This document shows, one piece after another, positions 40,230-47,714 of a stretch of DNA of 47,714 nt. The notes beneath the pieces were generated by a model that was given only the letters and a program-made list of their open reading frames with translations, was not told the DNA's origin and did no database searches. Where the stretch lies: assembly GCA_050744245.1 (NCBI GenBank), contig JBOGGX010000308.1, positions 1-47,714 on the forward strand, in the 5' to 3' direction. A program made the position numbers and the translations under genes. This DNA is from JBOGGX01 sp050744245 (GTDB taxonomy: Bacteria > Actinomycetota > Acidimicrobiia > Acidimicrobiales > JBOGGX01). Position 1 is the first letter of the stretch. Each line of letters starts with the position of its first letter.

Positions 40230-41063
40230 ATGCCGAATCCCGCGTTGAAGCCCGAGATCTTCGATCGTGAGGCGGCCCGCGTGGCGACCTCACTCCAGCA
40301 GTCGGGCACCTACGTACCCCCGGCGCCCGACGCCGTCTCGCAGTGGCCGCCCCCCGGCGCCCCGCCCCCGCCGACGGTCGGCTACCCGGCGATGACGACC
40401 GGCGGCGTCGCCACCGCCACCGGAGTGCTGCTCTCCCTGGTCGTGGCGGCCGGCGTGTTCGGCTGGATGCAGGTCGAACCGCTGCCCGAGACCGGTGGGA
40501 TCGACTTCCCGGGCTGGATCTTCCTCCCCCTCATCGCCGCCTTCGGCGTCGCCATCGTCACCGTGTTCAAGCCGGCGTGGGCCCGGGTCACCGGCCCGAT
40601 CTACGCCATCCTCGAGGGGATCGTCCTCGGGGCCATCTCCCACCTGTACGAGCTGCGCTGGGACGGGATCGTGCTCCAGGCGGTCGGGCTCACGATCGGC
40701 GTGTTCGCCGTCATGCTGTTCATCTTCTCGACCAGGATCATCCGGGTCACCAACCGGCTCAGGGTCGGCATCATCGCCGCCACCGGCGCCGTCATGCTCG
40801 TCTACCTGGTCAACATCGTGCTGAACCTCTTCGGCGCCGACCTGCCGTTCATCCACGACGGCGGCGCCTTCAGCATCCTCTTCAGCCTGGTGGTGGTGGG
40901 CATCGCCGCCTTCAACCTGCTGCTCGACTTCGACTTTGTCGAGCGGGGCGTGGCCGCCCAGGCGCCCAAGCACATGGAGTGGTACGGCGCGTTCGGGTTG
41001 CTGATCACGCTGGTCTGGCTCTACCTCGAGATCCTGCGCCTGCTGGGCAACCTGCGCCGGTAG
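40230..41063 (+). CDS. Bax inhibitor-1/YccA-like membrane protein
   Basis: 277 residues. A soluble N-terminus of about 50 residues with a Pro-rich patch (PPGAPPPPTVGYPAM) is followed by seven hydrophobic helices, including ATGVLLSLVVAAGVFGWM, YAILEGIVLGAISHLYELR, VGIIAATGAVMLVYLVNIVL and a last one with GAFGLLITLVWLYLEILRLL. The LEGIVLGAIS and DFDFVERGVAAQAPKHMEWYGAFGLLITLVWLY segments are typical of the actinobacterial branch of this family, whose members are thought to leak ions such as calcium. Function in bacteria is unclear. Confidence 0.9.
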   Translation: MPNPALKPEIFDREAARVATSLQQSGTYVPPAPDAVSQWPPPGAPPPPTVGYPAMTTGGVATATGVLLSLVVAAGVFGWMQVEPLPETGGIDFPGWIFLPLIAAFGVAIVTVFKPAWARVTGPIYAILEGIVLGAISHLYELRWDGIVLQAVGLTIGVFAVMLFIFSTRIIRVTNRLRVGIIAATGAVMLVYLVNIVLNLFGADLPFIHDGGAFSILFSLVVVGIAAFNLLLDFDFVERGVAAQAPKHMEWYGAFGLLITLVWLYLEILRLLGNLRR

Positions 41064-41126
41064 GCGTCGGACGCCGCACAGGGCCGATTTCAACGGCTCT
41101 GAGGGCCGGCGCTACCTTGCGCCGCC

Positions 41127-42023
41127 ATGGCTGATCTGACATTCGACGGCAAGGTTGCGATCGTCACCGGCGCGGGTGGCGGGCTGGGCCGGGCCCACGC
41201 CATCGAGCTCGCCCGCCGCGGCGCGCTGGTCGTCGTGAACGACCTGGGCGGCTCGGTCGACGGCACCGGGTCGAGCGAGTCGGCGGCCCAGAAGGTGGTC
41301 GACGAGATCCGGGAGGTGGGCGGCGAGGCCATCCCCAACTTCGACACCGTGTCGACCCCTGAGGGGGGCGAGGCCATCGTCCGGGCCGCGGTCGACGCCT
41401 TCGGTCGGGTCGACATCGTCATCAACAACGCGGGCATCCTGCGGGACAAGTCGTTCGCCAACCTCACCGCCGACCTGGTCGAACCGGTGCTCGACGTCCA
41501 CCTCAAGGGGGCGTTCTTCGTCACCCGGCCGGCCTGGGTCCACATGCGCGAGCAGGGCTACGGGCGGGTCGTCAACACGGCATCGGCGTCCGGCATCTTC
41601 GGCAACTTCGGCCAGGCCAACTACGGGGCGGCCAAGATGGGCCTGGTCGGGCTGGCCCGCGTGCTCGCCCAGGAGGGGGCCAGGCACAACATCAAGGTCA
41701 ACGCCATCGCACCGGTGGCCAAGACCAGGATGACCGAAGACCTGCTCGGCCCGGCCGCCGACCTGCTCGAGCCGGAGCTGGTGACGCCGGTGGTGATCTA
41801 CCTGGCCCACGAGGACTGCCCGGTCAGCGGCGAGATCTACTCGGTCGGCGGCGGCCGGGTCGCCCGGGTGTTCATCGGCGAGACCAAGGGCTATCTCAAC
41901 AAGGCGCTGGCCGCCGAGGACGTCCGCGACCACTTCGACCAGGTCCGTGACGAAGAGGGCTACGCCGTCCCGGCCAACAACACCGAGGAGATCATGCTGA
42001 TCATGGGGGCCCTCACCGGCTGA
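41127..42023 (+). CDS. Short-chain dehydrogenase (3-hydroxyacyl-CoA dehydrogenase-like)
   Basis: 298 residues. VAIVTGAGGGLGRAHAIELA is the NAD site, INNAGILRDKSF the NAG motif, and NTASASGIFGNFGQANYGAAKMG holds Ser, Tyr and Lys. The layout matches the dehydrogenase part of peroxisomal-type MFE-2, here as a single-domain protein of lipid or steroid beta-oxidation. It ends SMxGALTG-like (NNTEEIMLIMGALTG). TACCTT is eight bases before ATG 41127. It resembles the SDR at 27724-28662 in its active-site motif. Confidence 0.9.
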   Translation: MADLTFDGKVAIVTGAGGGLGRAHAIELARRGALVVVNDLGGSVDGTGSSESAAQKVVDEIREVGGEAIPNFDTVSTPEGGEAIVRAAVDAFGRVDIVINNAGILRDKSFANLTADLVEPVLDVHLKGAFFVTRPAWVHMREQGYGRVVNTASASGIFGNFGQANYGAAKMGLVGLARVLAQEGARHNIKVNAIAPVAKTRMTEDLLGPAADLLEPELVTPVVIYLAHEDCPVSGEIYSVGGGRVARVFIGETKGYLNKALAAEDVRDHFDQVRDEEGYAVPANNTEEIMLIMGALTG

Positions 42024-42032
42024 GCTGAGTTG

Positions 42033-42133
42033 TCTGCGCCACTCGCCCTTCGGGCTCGCCGGCGCGGCCTTCGGCAACCGACGAGCGCATGCCTCGCTGC
42101 TCCGCCTGGCGGCTGCGCAGCGTCGCTACGATT
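42033..42133 (+). repeat. Structured intergenic repeat, family 2, copy B
   Basis: About 100 bp after the SDR stop, matching 23480-23580 without gaps. Hairpin GCCC-TTC-GGGC (42045-42055), whose second pair is C-G where copy A has G-C. The stem at 42104-42113 (GC-CTGGCG-GC) also differs by a swapped pair. It shares CTCGCCCTTCGGGCTCGC with family 1 copy 3 (19740-19757). Confidence 0.75.
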
Positions 42134-42195
42134 TGGGCGCCACCCCCACATTCGCAGCGTGCGGGGCATCACCCTTGGGTGTCCTACCCCCTGCG

Positions 42196-42207
42196 TACCA
42201 TCGGCCC
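42196..42207 (+). promoter_or_regulatory. Leaderless-type -10 box for the RecB-like gene
   Basis: TACCAT (42196-42201) is followed by CGGCCC and ATG 42208. Confidence 0.5.
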
Positions 42208-43092
42208 ATGGCCGTGGCCCCGCCCCGCTCGCTGTCGCCGTCGAAGGTGGCGGCCTTCACCGACTGCGCGCTCGCGTTCCGGTTCTCGGCCATCGACCAC
42301 CTGCCCGAGCCGCCCTCCCCGTGGGCCACCAAGGGCACCCTCGTGCACACCGCGCTCCAGAAGCTGTTGTTCGCGCCGCCCGAGCGGCGCAGCGTCGAGG
42401 CCGCCATCGGCTTCCTGGCCGAGGCGGAGCGGGAGATGGCCGACGACCCAGAGCTGCTCGGGCTCGCCCTCGACGACGAGGCCAGGGCCGCGTTCGTCGC
42501 CGACGCCGAAGCCCTGATCAGGCGCTACTTCGAGCTCGAAGACCCCGCCCGGGTCCAACCGATCGGCGTCGAGTTGCTGATGGAGGCCGACATCGGCGGC
42601 GCGTGGGTGCGCGGCATCATCGACCGGCTCGAGCTCGACGCCGACGGCGAGCTGGTGGTCACCGACTACAAGACGGGGCGGGCGCCGAACGAGCGGTTCG
42701 AGCGGGGCCGGCTGGCCGGAGTCCACGTCTACGCCCTGCTGTGCGAGAAGCTGCTCGGCCGGCGGCCGGCCCGGGTCCAGCTGCTCTACCTGGCCGACCC
42801 GGTGGCCATCATCTGCACGCCGAGCGAGCGCGACGTGCGGGCCGCCGAGCGCCGGCTGGCCGCGGTGTGGACGGCCGTCGTCCGGGCCTGCGCCAACGAG
42901 AGCTTCCGCCCCAAGCCCTCCCGGCTGTGCGACTACTGCGCGTTCCGAACCTACTGCCCGGCCTTCGGCGGCGATCCCGACGAGGGCCGCCGGCACGCGG
43001 CCGAGCTGCGGGCCCGGACCAGGGCCGAGGCCGCCGGTCAGTTCGAGCTCGAGCTCGAGGTGCCGCTCGCCCTGCCCGTCGCCGGTCGGTAG
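42208..43092 (+). CDS. RecB-family PD-(D/E)XK nuclease with probable 4Fe-4S cluster
   Basis: 294 residues. GTLVHTALQKLLF (active-site His), GIIDRLELDADGELVVTDYKTGRAP (D...DYK core) and a following AGVHVYALLCEKLLG mark the RecB/AddB/Cas4-type nuclease core. Cysteines placed as in AddB and Cas4: one near residue 21 (FTDCALAFR) and three in SRLCDYCAFRTYCPAFG at about 250. They should hold a 4Fe-4S cluster. No helicase partner is adjacent and no cas genes are present. It may be a stand-alone repair exonuclease. Confidence 0.85.
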   Translation: MAVAPPRSLSPSKVAAFTDCALAFRFSAIDHLPEPPSPWATKGTLVHTALQKLLFAPPERRSVEAAIGFLAEAEREMADDPELLGLALDDEARAAFVADAEALIRRYFELEDPARVQPIGVELLMEADIGGAWVRGIIDRLELDADGELVVTDYKTGRAPNERFERGRLAGVHVYALLCEKLLGRRPARVQLLYLADPVAIICTPSERDVRAAERRLAAVWTAVVRACANESFRPKPSRLCDYCAFRTYCPAFGGDPDEGRRHAAELRARTRAEAAGQFELELEVPLALPVAGR

Positions 43093-43126
43093 GAGGTCGG
43101 CCGGTAGATTCCGCTCCAACCAGCCG

Positions 43127-43768
43127 ATGTTGGAGACCACCCCCCCCGAGGTCAAGCCGCCGTTCCCGCCCGGGCACGAGCCCGACGAGCCGCGCGGCGT
43201 CACCAGCCCGGCCCGCATCGTCCTGCCCCCGGAGATCGCCCAGCGGGTGCGGGCGTTCGACGACGCCGTCGACCGGGCGCTCGACCGTGTCCGGGGTCGG
43301 CCGGCGGTCGACCGGACGATGTACGTGCTGTCGGAGCTGGCCGACTTCTCGTTGCTCTGGCACCTCCTCGGCGTGGCCCAGGCCGCAGCGGGCCGGCGTA
43401 CCGTCAAGGACGCGGTGCGGCTGTCGGCCGTGCTCGGGGTCGAGTCGCTGCTGGTCAACGGCGGGATCAAGTCGCTGTTCCGGCGGGTGCGGCCCGAGCC
43501 GGAGACGCCTCGCCCCTACAACCTGCGGCGCCCGCTCACCAGCAGCTTTCCCAGCGGCCACGCCAGCGCCGCCTTCACCGCCGCATCCATGCTCAGCGAG
43601 CGCAGCTCGTCGTGGCCGCTGCACTACGGACTGGCGGGTCTGGTCGCGACCAGTCGGATCCACGTGAAGATCCACCACGCCTCCGACGTTGTCGGCGGCG
43701 CGGCCATCGGTCTGGCCCTGGGCCACACCGTGCGCCGGCTCTGGCCGCGCGAGCACCGGAGGGAATGA
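43127..43768 (+). CDS. PAP2-family membrane phosphatase
   Basis: 213 residues. The three phosphatase motifs are KSLFRRVRP (KxxxxxxRP), SSFPSGHASAAF (PSGH) and SRIHVKIHHASDVVGG (SRxxxxxHxxxD). Four or five hydrophobic helices surround them. Such enzymes remove phosphate from lipid phosphates, for example undecaprenyl pyrophosphate. It starts 35 bases after the RecB-like gene and may be cotranscribed. The N-terminal 60 residues are soluble and Pro-rich. Confidence 0.9.
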   Translation: MLETTPPEVKPPFPPGHEPDEPRGVTSPARIVLPPEIAQRVRAFDDAVDRALDRVRGRPAVDRTMYVLSELADFSLLWHLLGVAQAAAGRRTVKDAVRLSAVLGVESLLVNGGIKSLFRRVRPEPETPRPYNLRRPLTSSFPSGHASAAFTAASMLSERSSSWPLHYGLAGLVATSRIHVKIHHASDVVGGAAIGLALGHTVRRLWPREHRRE

Positions 43769-43799
43769 CCGGGCGGCACCGCCCGTTGGGTACGGTCGT

Positions 43800-44423
43800 A
43801 TGCCCGCACCCATCACCACGCCATCCCGCGCCTTCTCGGTCACCTTCGATTACCGCTGCCCCTTCGCCAGGAACGCCCACGAGCACCTGCTCACCGCGAT
43901 CGAGGACGGGGCCGACTGGGAGGTCCGCTACGTACCCTTCTCCCTCGGTCAGGTCCACGTCGCCGAGGGCGACCCGGACATCTGGGAGACACCCGACAAG
44001 GACACCGGCCTCCTCGCCCTGCAGGTCGGGGTTACCGTGCGCGACCGGTTCCAGGACGCCTTCACCGGCGTCCATCGGGCCCTCTTCGCCGCCCGCCACG
44101 ACGAGGCTCTGCAGCTCGACGACGAGTCCGTGCTCCGCCGGGTGCTCACCGACCACGGCGTCGACGCCGACGAGGTATTCGGTTCGATCGCCGACGGCAC
44201 CGCCCTCAAGACGGTCCAGACCGAGCACGAGGAGGTGGCCGCCAGCCACACGGTGTGGGGCGTCCCCACGTTCATCGCCGGCGACGAAGCCGTGTTCGTG
44301 CGGCTGATGCACCGGCCGGGAAGCGACGCCCAGGTCGCCACGGCAACCATCGAGCGGGTCGTCGACCTGCTCACCGGCTGGACCGAGCTCAACGAGTTCA
44401 AGCACACCACGATCAAGCGCTGA
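43800..44423 (+). CDS. DsbA-family thioredoxin-fold protein
   Basis: 207 residues. FSVTFDYRCPFARNAHEHLLTAI is the first strand and helix, in which the usual CxxC is reduced to CPFA, keeping the first Cys. The middle is a helical insert, and VWGVPTFIAGDEAVFVRLMHRP carries the cis-Pro (GVPTF). This fits the FrnE/2-hydroxychromene isomerase-like branch of DsbA. No signal peptide is seen, so it is cytosolic. Substrate is unknown. Confidence 0.82.
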   Translation: MPAPITTPSRAFSVTFDYRCPFARNAHEHLLTAIEDGADWEVRYVPFSLGQVHVAEGDPDIWETPDKDTGLLALQVGVTVRDRFQDAFTGVHRALFAARHDEALQLDDESVLRRVLTDHGVDADEVFGSIADGTALKTVQTEHEEVAASHTVWGVPTFIAGDEAVFVRLMHRPGSDAQVATATIERVVDLLTGWTELNEFKHTTIKR

Positions 44424-44448
44424 GGCGCCGCCGCGGGCGCCGACGGGC

Positions 44449-44631
44449 TCAGTTGGGGGTCGGGACCGCGTCCTTGGTGAGCAGCGACCGGACATCGAGG
44501 AGCAGGTCAGCCACCTCGTCGGACGACACGAGCTCTCGATTGAGGAGTTCGGCCAGGCTGCGGTCGATGACCGCGACGGCCTCGTTGATCGGCTCGTTGG
44601 CGATGGTCTCGATCGCCGGCGTCTCGGTCAT
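44449..44631 (-). CDS. Small acidic protein, 60 residues
   Basis: MTETPAIETIANEPINEAVA followed by VIDRSLAELLNRELVSSDEV and LLLDVRSLLTKDAV: a short, acidic, mostly helical protein. No family is recognised. ATG 44631 has GGAG six bases upstream; an ATG four codons earlier (44643) is possible. It stands alone between two rightward genes. Confidence 0.6.
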   Translation of the reverse strand: MTETPAIETIANEPINEAVAVIDRSLAELLNRELVSSDEVADLLLDVRSLLTKDAVPTPN

Positions 44632-44794
44632 CGTCGTCTCCAACTCCGTGCGCCGATCTCGTGTTCCCGATCCCGCGACGCCGGTCGACGGTCACGATAC
44701 CCGGAGGCAGCCGCCCGGGAGCCCTCGCTCGGTGTGAACGGACCGTGAATCCGGTCACGGGTCGAGCGGCGCTGCGGCGTAGGGTGCCGGGCTC

Positions 44795-45799
44795 ATGGAC
44801 CTGGGCGTCACCTTCGCCAGCCTGCAGTCGTTCGGGCCCGCCGCCGTCGCCCCCGTGGCCCGCCGGGCCCAGGAGCTGGGCTACTCGTCGTTCTGGACGG
44901 CCGAGGTGACCGGCCCGGAGGCGTTCACCACGCTTGGACAGGCCGGAGCCGCGGCGCCCGGGCTCGCCCTCGGCACCGGCGTGATCGCGCTGCAGCTCCG
45001 AACCCCGATGCTCGCCGCCATGGCCGCGGCCACCCTCCAGGCCGTGCAGCCCGACGTCGACATCCACCTCGGGATCGGGATCTCGTCGCCGGTGGTCACC
45101 ACCCAGTGGCACGGCGCGCCCTACACCGAGCGCCCCATCGCCCAGGTGCGCGAGTACCTCGCGGTCGTTCGGGCCGTCCTCACCGGCGAGCCGGTGAGCT
45201 TCGACGGCGACTTCTACCGCTTGCAGCGGGCCCGCCTCGGCATCCGGCTGGGCGAACGGACGCCTCGGATCGTCCTCGCCGCCCTCAACCCGGCGATGCT
45301 CCGCCTGGCCGGCGAGGCGGCCGACGGCGTGCTGCTCAACTATCTGCCCGCGGAGCACGTGCCCTGGTCGATCGACCGCGTGCGGGAAGGTGAGGTCAGG
45401 GCCGGGCGACGCCGCGGGGCGACCACGATCCACGCCTACGTTCACGTCGGCGTGGGCGACCGCGACGCGGCCGGGGCTCCGGCCCGGCGCGACCTGTTCT
45501 TCTACGCGGTCGTCGACGCCTACGCCCGCAACTTCGAACGGGCCGGCTTCGCGCCCGAGGTGGCCGCCGTGCGCGAGCGGTTCGCCGCCGGCGATCGCGA
45601 CGGCGCCTTCGCCGCCGTGTCCGACCGGATGATCGACGCCATCGACGTCGTGGGCGACGCCGACCTCGTTGGGGCCACCGTTCGGGCCTACGTCGACGCC
45701 GGCGTCGACGACCCGATCGTCATGCCGTTGCCCTGGGCGGACGACCGCCGGGCTGCGGTCGAGGCGACGATGGTGGCCGCGGCCACCGCGCTACCTTGA
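44795..45799 (+). CDS. LLM-class F420-dependent oxidoreductase (luciferase-like)
   Basis: 334 residues. DLGVTFASLQSFGPAAVAPVARRAQELGYSSFW is the first beta-alpha unit, followed by GLALGTGVIALQLRTPMLAAMAA and LGIGISSPVV, AQVREYLAVVRAVLTGEPVSFDGDFYRL and LAALNPAMLRLAGEAADGVLLNYLP, which match bacterial luciferase-like proteins using F420 or FMN. The oxidised substrate cannot be deduced. TAGGGT lies nine bases before ATG 44795. Confidence 0.9.
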   Translation: MDLGVTFASLQSFGPAAVAPVARRAQELGYSSFWTAEVTGPEAFTTLGQAGAAAPGLALGTGVIALQLRTPMLAAMAAATLQAVQPDVDIHLGIGISSPVVTTQWHGAPYTERPIAQVREYLAVVRAVLTGEPVSFDGDFYRLQRARLGIRLGERTPRIVLAALNPAMLRLAGEAADGVLLNYLPAEHVPWSIDRVREGEVRAGRRRGATTIHAYVHVGVGDRDAAGAPARRDLFFYAVVDAYARNFERAGFAPEVAAVRERFAAGDRDGAFAAVSDRMIDAIDVVGDADLVGATVRAYVDAGVDDPIVMPLPWADDRRAAVEATMVAAATALP

Positions 45800-45806
45800 G
45801 TCGTCC

Positions 45807-47582
45807 ATGGTGTCGGCTCGATGGACGCAGCGGCTGGTCGCCGCGGTCCTTCTCGTCGTGGCCATCGGCCTCGGCTGGGCCGGACCGGCTTCGGCCAAGT
45901 CGTTCACCATCGACCGGTTCGAGGTCGAGGCGACGGTGAACCCAGACGGTTCCATGGACTTGGCCGAACGGCTCACCTACACCTTCGCCGGCACCTTCAA
46001 CACCGGGGAGCGCGACATCCCCCCGGGCGACTACGAGATCGTCGACATGCGGGCGTTCGAGGACGGCGAGCCCCTCGACATCATCGATGCCAACCCGGCC
46101 TCGTTCAGGTGGTCGCTCCGCGGGGTGACCGGCGTCCACACCTACGAGCTCACCTACCGCGTCCTCGGCGCGGTAGACGTCTATGACGATGTCGGCGAGC
46201 TGTACTGGCAGTTCGTGGGCACCGACTTCCCCGCGGTTGGGGAGGTCGACGTCGAGATCACGTTCCCCGACGCCGACGGTTTGCGGGCCTGGGCCCACGG
46301 ACCCCTCAACGGCGTGGTCGAGATCGCCGGCCGCGTCGTCACCCTCTCGGTCGACGACCTCGACGCCGGCCAGTTCGTCGAGGCCAGGGTGGTGTCGCCG
46401 TCGTCCAACTTCACCGTCAGCACCATCGGCGGCGACCGCCTGCCGACGATCCTCGAGGACGAGCAGCGCTTCGCCGACGACGCCAACCGCGATCGGCTGT
46501 TCCTGAAGGTCGGTCAGATCGGTGCGCCGGTGGCCGGGGTGCTCGGCCTGGTCGGGTTCTTCTTCATCTGGCGGGCCTGGGGCAAGGAACCGAAGAGGCC
46601 GGACGACATCGGCGACTACTGGCGCGAGATCCCGACCGATGCCCCGGCGGTCGTGCAGGCCATCGACAGCTGGGGCGCAATCGGCGGCCAGTCGTTCGCC
46701 GCGACCACGGTCGACCTGGCCCAACGGGGCTGGCTCACCATCACCGAGACCACCAATGACGGGGTCTTCCGCGACTCGAACGACTACGTGTTCACGGCCA
46801 CGGGCCAGGCGCCCGACCGGCTGACCGACTTCGAGGAATCGGTCCTCCACCGGATGTTCACCGGCCGGGGTGGGGTCACCCAGTCCGAGCTGCTGGGCGA
46901 GGCCAGGTCGAACCGGTCGGAGGCGTCGACCTGGTTCAACCAGTTCAAGGGCATGATCAAGCGGACCTACGAGGCCCAGGGGTACCAGGAGAGCGGCCGC
47001 TGCGGGCTCTGGGCCCTGCAGGGTCTGCTGATCGCGAGCGTCGCCGGGATCGGCCTCCTCGCCTTCGTCCGGTACCGGCTGGTGCTCGGAGCCGTGGCCT
47101 TCGTGATCGCAGGCGTGCTGCTCATGCTCTCCCCGCTCCTGCGGCGGCGGACCGCGCTCGGCGCCCGGCGCAAGGCCGAGGTCGACGGGCTGCGCAACTT
47201 CCTGCGCGACTTCTCCCGGCTCGACGAGGTCCCGATCGGCCACATGGTGCTGTACGAGCGGTACCTGGTATATGCCGTGGCCCTCGGTGTCGCGGGCGAG
47301 CTGGTTGCCGGCCTCCGCATGCGCGTGCCCGAGGTGAACGATCCCAACGTCGGCTTCGCGTCCTGGTACCTGGTGAGCAGCCACGCCTACAGCGGCGGGG
47401 GTTACGACGGGGGCGCGGGCACCCAGCTCGACGGGCTGTCGTCGATCGGCTCCTTCACGTCCGATCTCGGCTCCAACTTCTCGGCCGCCTTCTCACCTCC
47501 GGCCTCGTCATCAGGGGGCGGCGGCGGGTTCTCCGGCGGTGGACGGGGTGGCGGCGGGGGTGGCGGCGCGGGCGCCTCTTAG
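45807..47582 (+). CDS. DUF2207-type membrane protein with Gly-rich C-terminus
   Basis: 591 residues. A signal peptide (RLVAAVLLVVAIGLGWAGPASAKS, cleaved near 31) is followed by an extracytoplasmic domain with IDRFEVEATVNPDGSMDLAERL, the hallmark opening of the DUF2207 family, a membrane helix at about 238-256 (GVLGLVGFFFIWRAW), a cytoplasmic winged-helix-like part with ATTVDLAQRGWLTI and ESVLHRMF, two further helices (about 395-440), and a tail SSSGGGGGFSGGGRGGGGGG. The glycine-rich end is common in this family. Function is unknown. TACCTT is nine bases before ATG 45807. Confidence 0.87.
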   Translation: MVSARWTQRLVAAVLLVVAIGLGWAGPASAKSFTIDRFEVEATVNPDGSMDLAERLTYTFAGTFNTGERDIPPGDYEIVDMRAFEDGEPLDIIDANPASFRWSLRGVTGVHTYELTYRVLGAVDVYDDVGELYWQFVGTDFPAVGEVDVEITFPDADGLRAWAHGPLNGVVEIAGRVVTLSVDDLDAGQFVEARVVSPSSNFTVSTIGGDRLPTILEDEQRFADDANRDRLFLKVGQIGAPVAGVLGLVGFFFIWRAWGKEPKRPDDIGDYWREIPTDAPAVVQAIDSWGAIGGQSFAATTVDLAQRGWLTITETTNDGVFRDSNDYVFTATGQAPDRLTDFEESVLHRMFTGRGGVTQSELLGEARSNRSEASTWFNQFKGMIKRTYEAQGYQESGRCGLWALQGLLIASVAGIGLLAFVRYRLVLGAVAFVIAGVLLMLSPLLRRRTALGARRKAEVDGLRNFLRDFSRLDEVPIGHMVLYERYLVYAVALGVAGELVAGLRMRVPEVNDPNVGFASWYLVSSHAYSGGGYDGGAGTQLDGLSSIGSFTSDLGSNFSAAFSPPASSSGGGGGFSGGGRGGGGGGGAGAS

Positions 47583-47647
47583 CGGGACGGGGGCAGGCCC
47601 CCCTCCCGGCCTCCCCCCAGCGCGACCGCCGTTGCGGTGAGGTTGTC

Positions 47648-47666
47648 GGGCGGGCAAAGCCCGCCC
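47648..47666 (+). terminator. Terminator-like hairpin after the DUF2207 gene
   Basis: GGGCGGGC-AAA-GCCCGCCC, an 8-bp perfect stem 65 bases after the stop codon at 47582. The next bases lack a T-run. Between 47583 and the window end no gene is seen. Confidence 0.65.
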
Positions 47667-47714
47667 TCGGGCGCGCGAGTCGAGCACAGGAACGACTGCG
47701 CTCTTCTCGCAGAA

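Noticed and set aside
38450..40309. A 619-codon minus-strand frame over the acyl-CoA ligase
   Set aside because: Antisense of a complete AMP-forming ligase.
1..47714. Search for tRNA, rRNA and CRISPR array
   Set aside because: No conserved GTTCGAATC-type T-arm in a cloverleaf context, no rRNA stretch and no regular direct repeats with spacers were seen.

Overview
The window is high-GC (about 70 %) bacterial DNA with tightly packed genes, many GTG starts, and a gene set pointing to the Actinomycetota: a fused 2-oxoglutarate dehydrogenase of the Kgd/OdhA type, the mismatch endonuclease NucS, an HRDC-tailed UvrD2-like helicase, an F420-type luciferase-fold oxidoreductase, and LytR-CpsA-Psr and VanW wall proteins. 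The abundance of acyl-CoA ligases, SDRs and enoyl-CoA hydratase without mycobacterial hallmarks suggests a deep lineage such as Acidimicrobiia; that placement is inference.

Layout. 1-4867: an allantoin/glyoxylate cluster on the + strand (gcl cut by the left edge, allB, a 29-codon ORF, glycerate kinase, allantoicase). 4857-5811: a graveyard of a MerR regulator with an internal deletion, a thioredoxin-like gene with two single-base frameshifts, and a fragment of a sugar ABC ATPase. 5836-16353: mixed housekeeping genes (metal-receptor protein, PH/SHOCT membrane protein, minimal metallopeptidase, UvrD2-like helicase, DUF2505-like protein, sigma-region-4-like protein, XthA, acyl-CoA ligase, AhpD-like protein, enoyl-CoA hydratase, and a NYN-S1 protein with a histone-H1-like tail). 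16420-25287: M20 peptidase, membrane-anchored protein with a zincin-like motif, a methyltransferase remnant, kgd and ettA. 25301-33965: LCP protein, small membrane protein overlapping nucS, SDR, VanW protein, two overlapping helix-turn-helix genes, MetE-like protein and geranylgeranyl-reductase-like flavoprotein. 34051-40174: KOW-like small protein, acyl-CoA dehydrogenase, then a probable operon of ThDP enzyme, cyclase and acyl-CoA ligase. 40230-47582: BI-1-like membrane protein, SDR, RecB-like nuclease with a probable Fe-S cluster, PAP2 phosphatase, DsbA-like protein, LLM oxidoreductase and a DUF2207-type membrane protein.

The least expected content lies between genes. Three copies of a roughly 130-bp structured repeat (9730-9861, 13328-13453, 19628-19760) each sit just in front of a gene, and their terminal arm supplies or supplied the start codon. 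A second, roughly 100-bp repeat (23480-23580, 42033-42133) lies ahead of ettA and of the RecB-like nuclease. Both families show paired, compensating base changes in their hairpins, and they share end motifs. Many genes also have an xANNNT box 6-9 bases before the start codon, which fits leaderless transcription. No rRNA, tRNA, CRISPR array, integrase or transposase gene was recognised.
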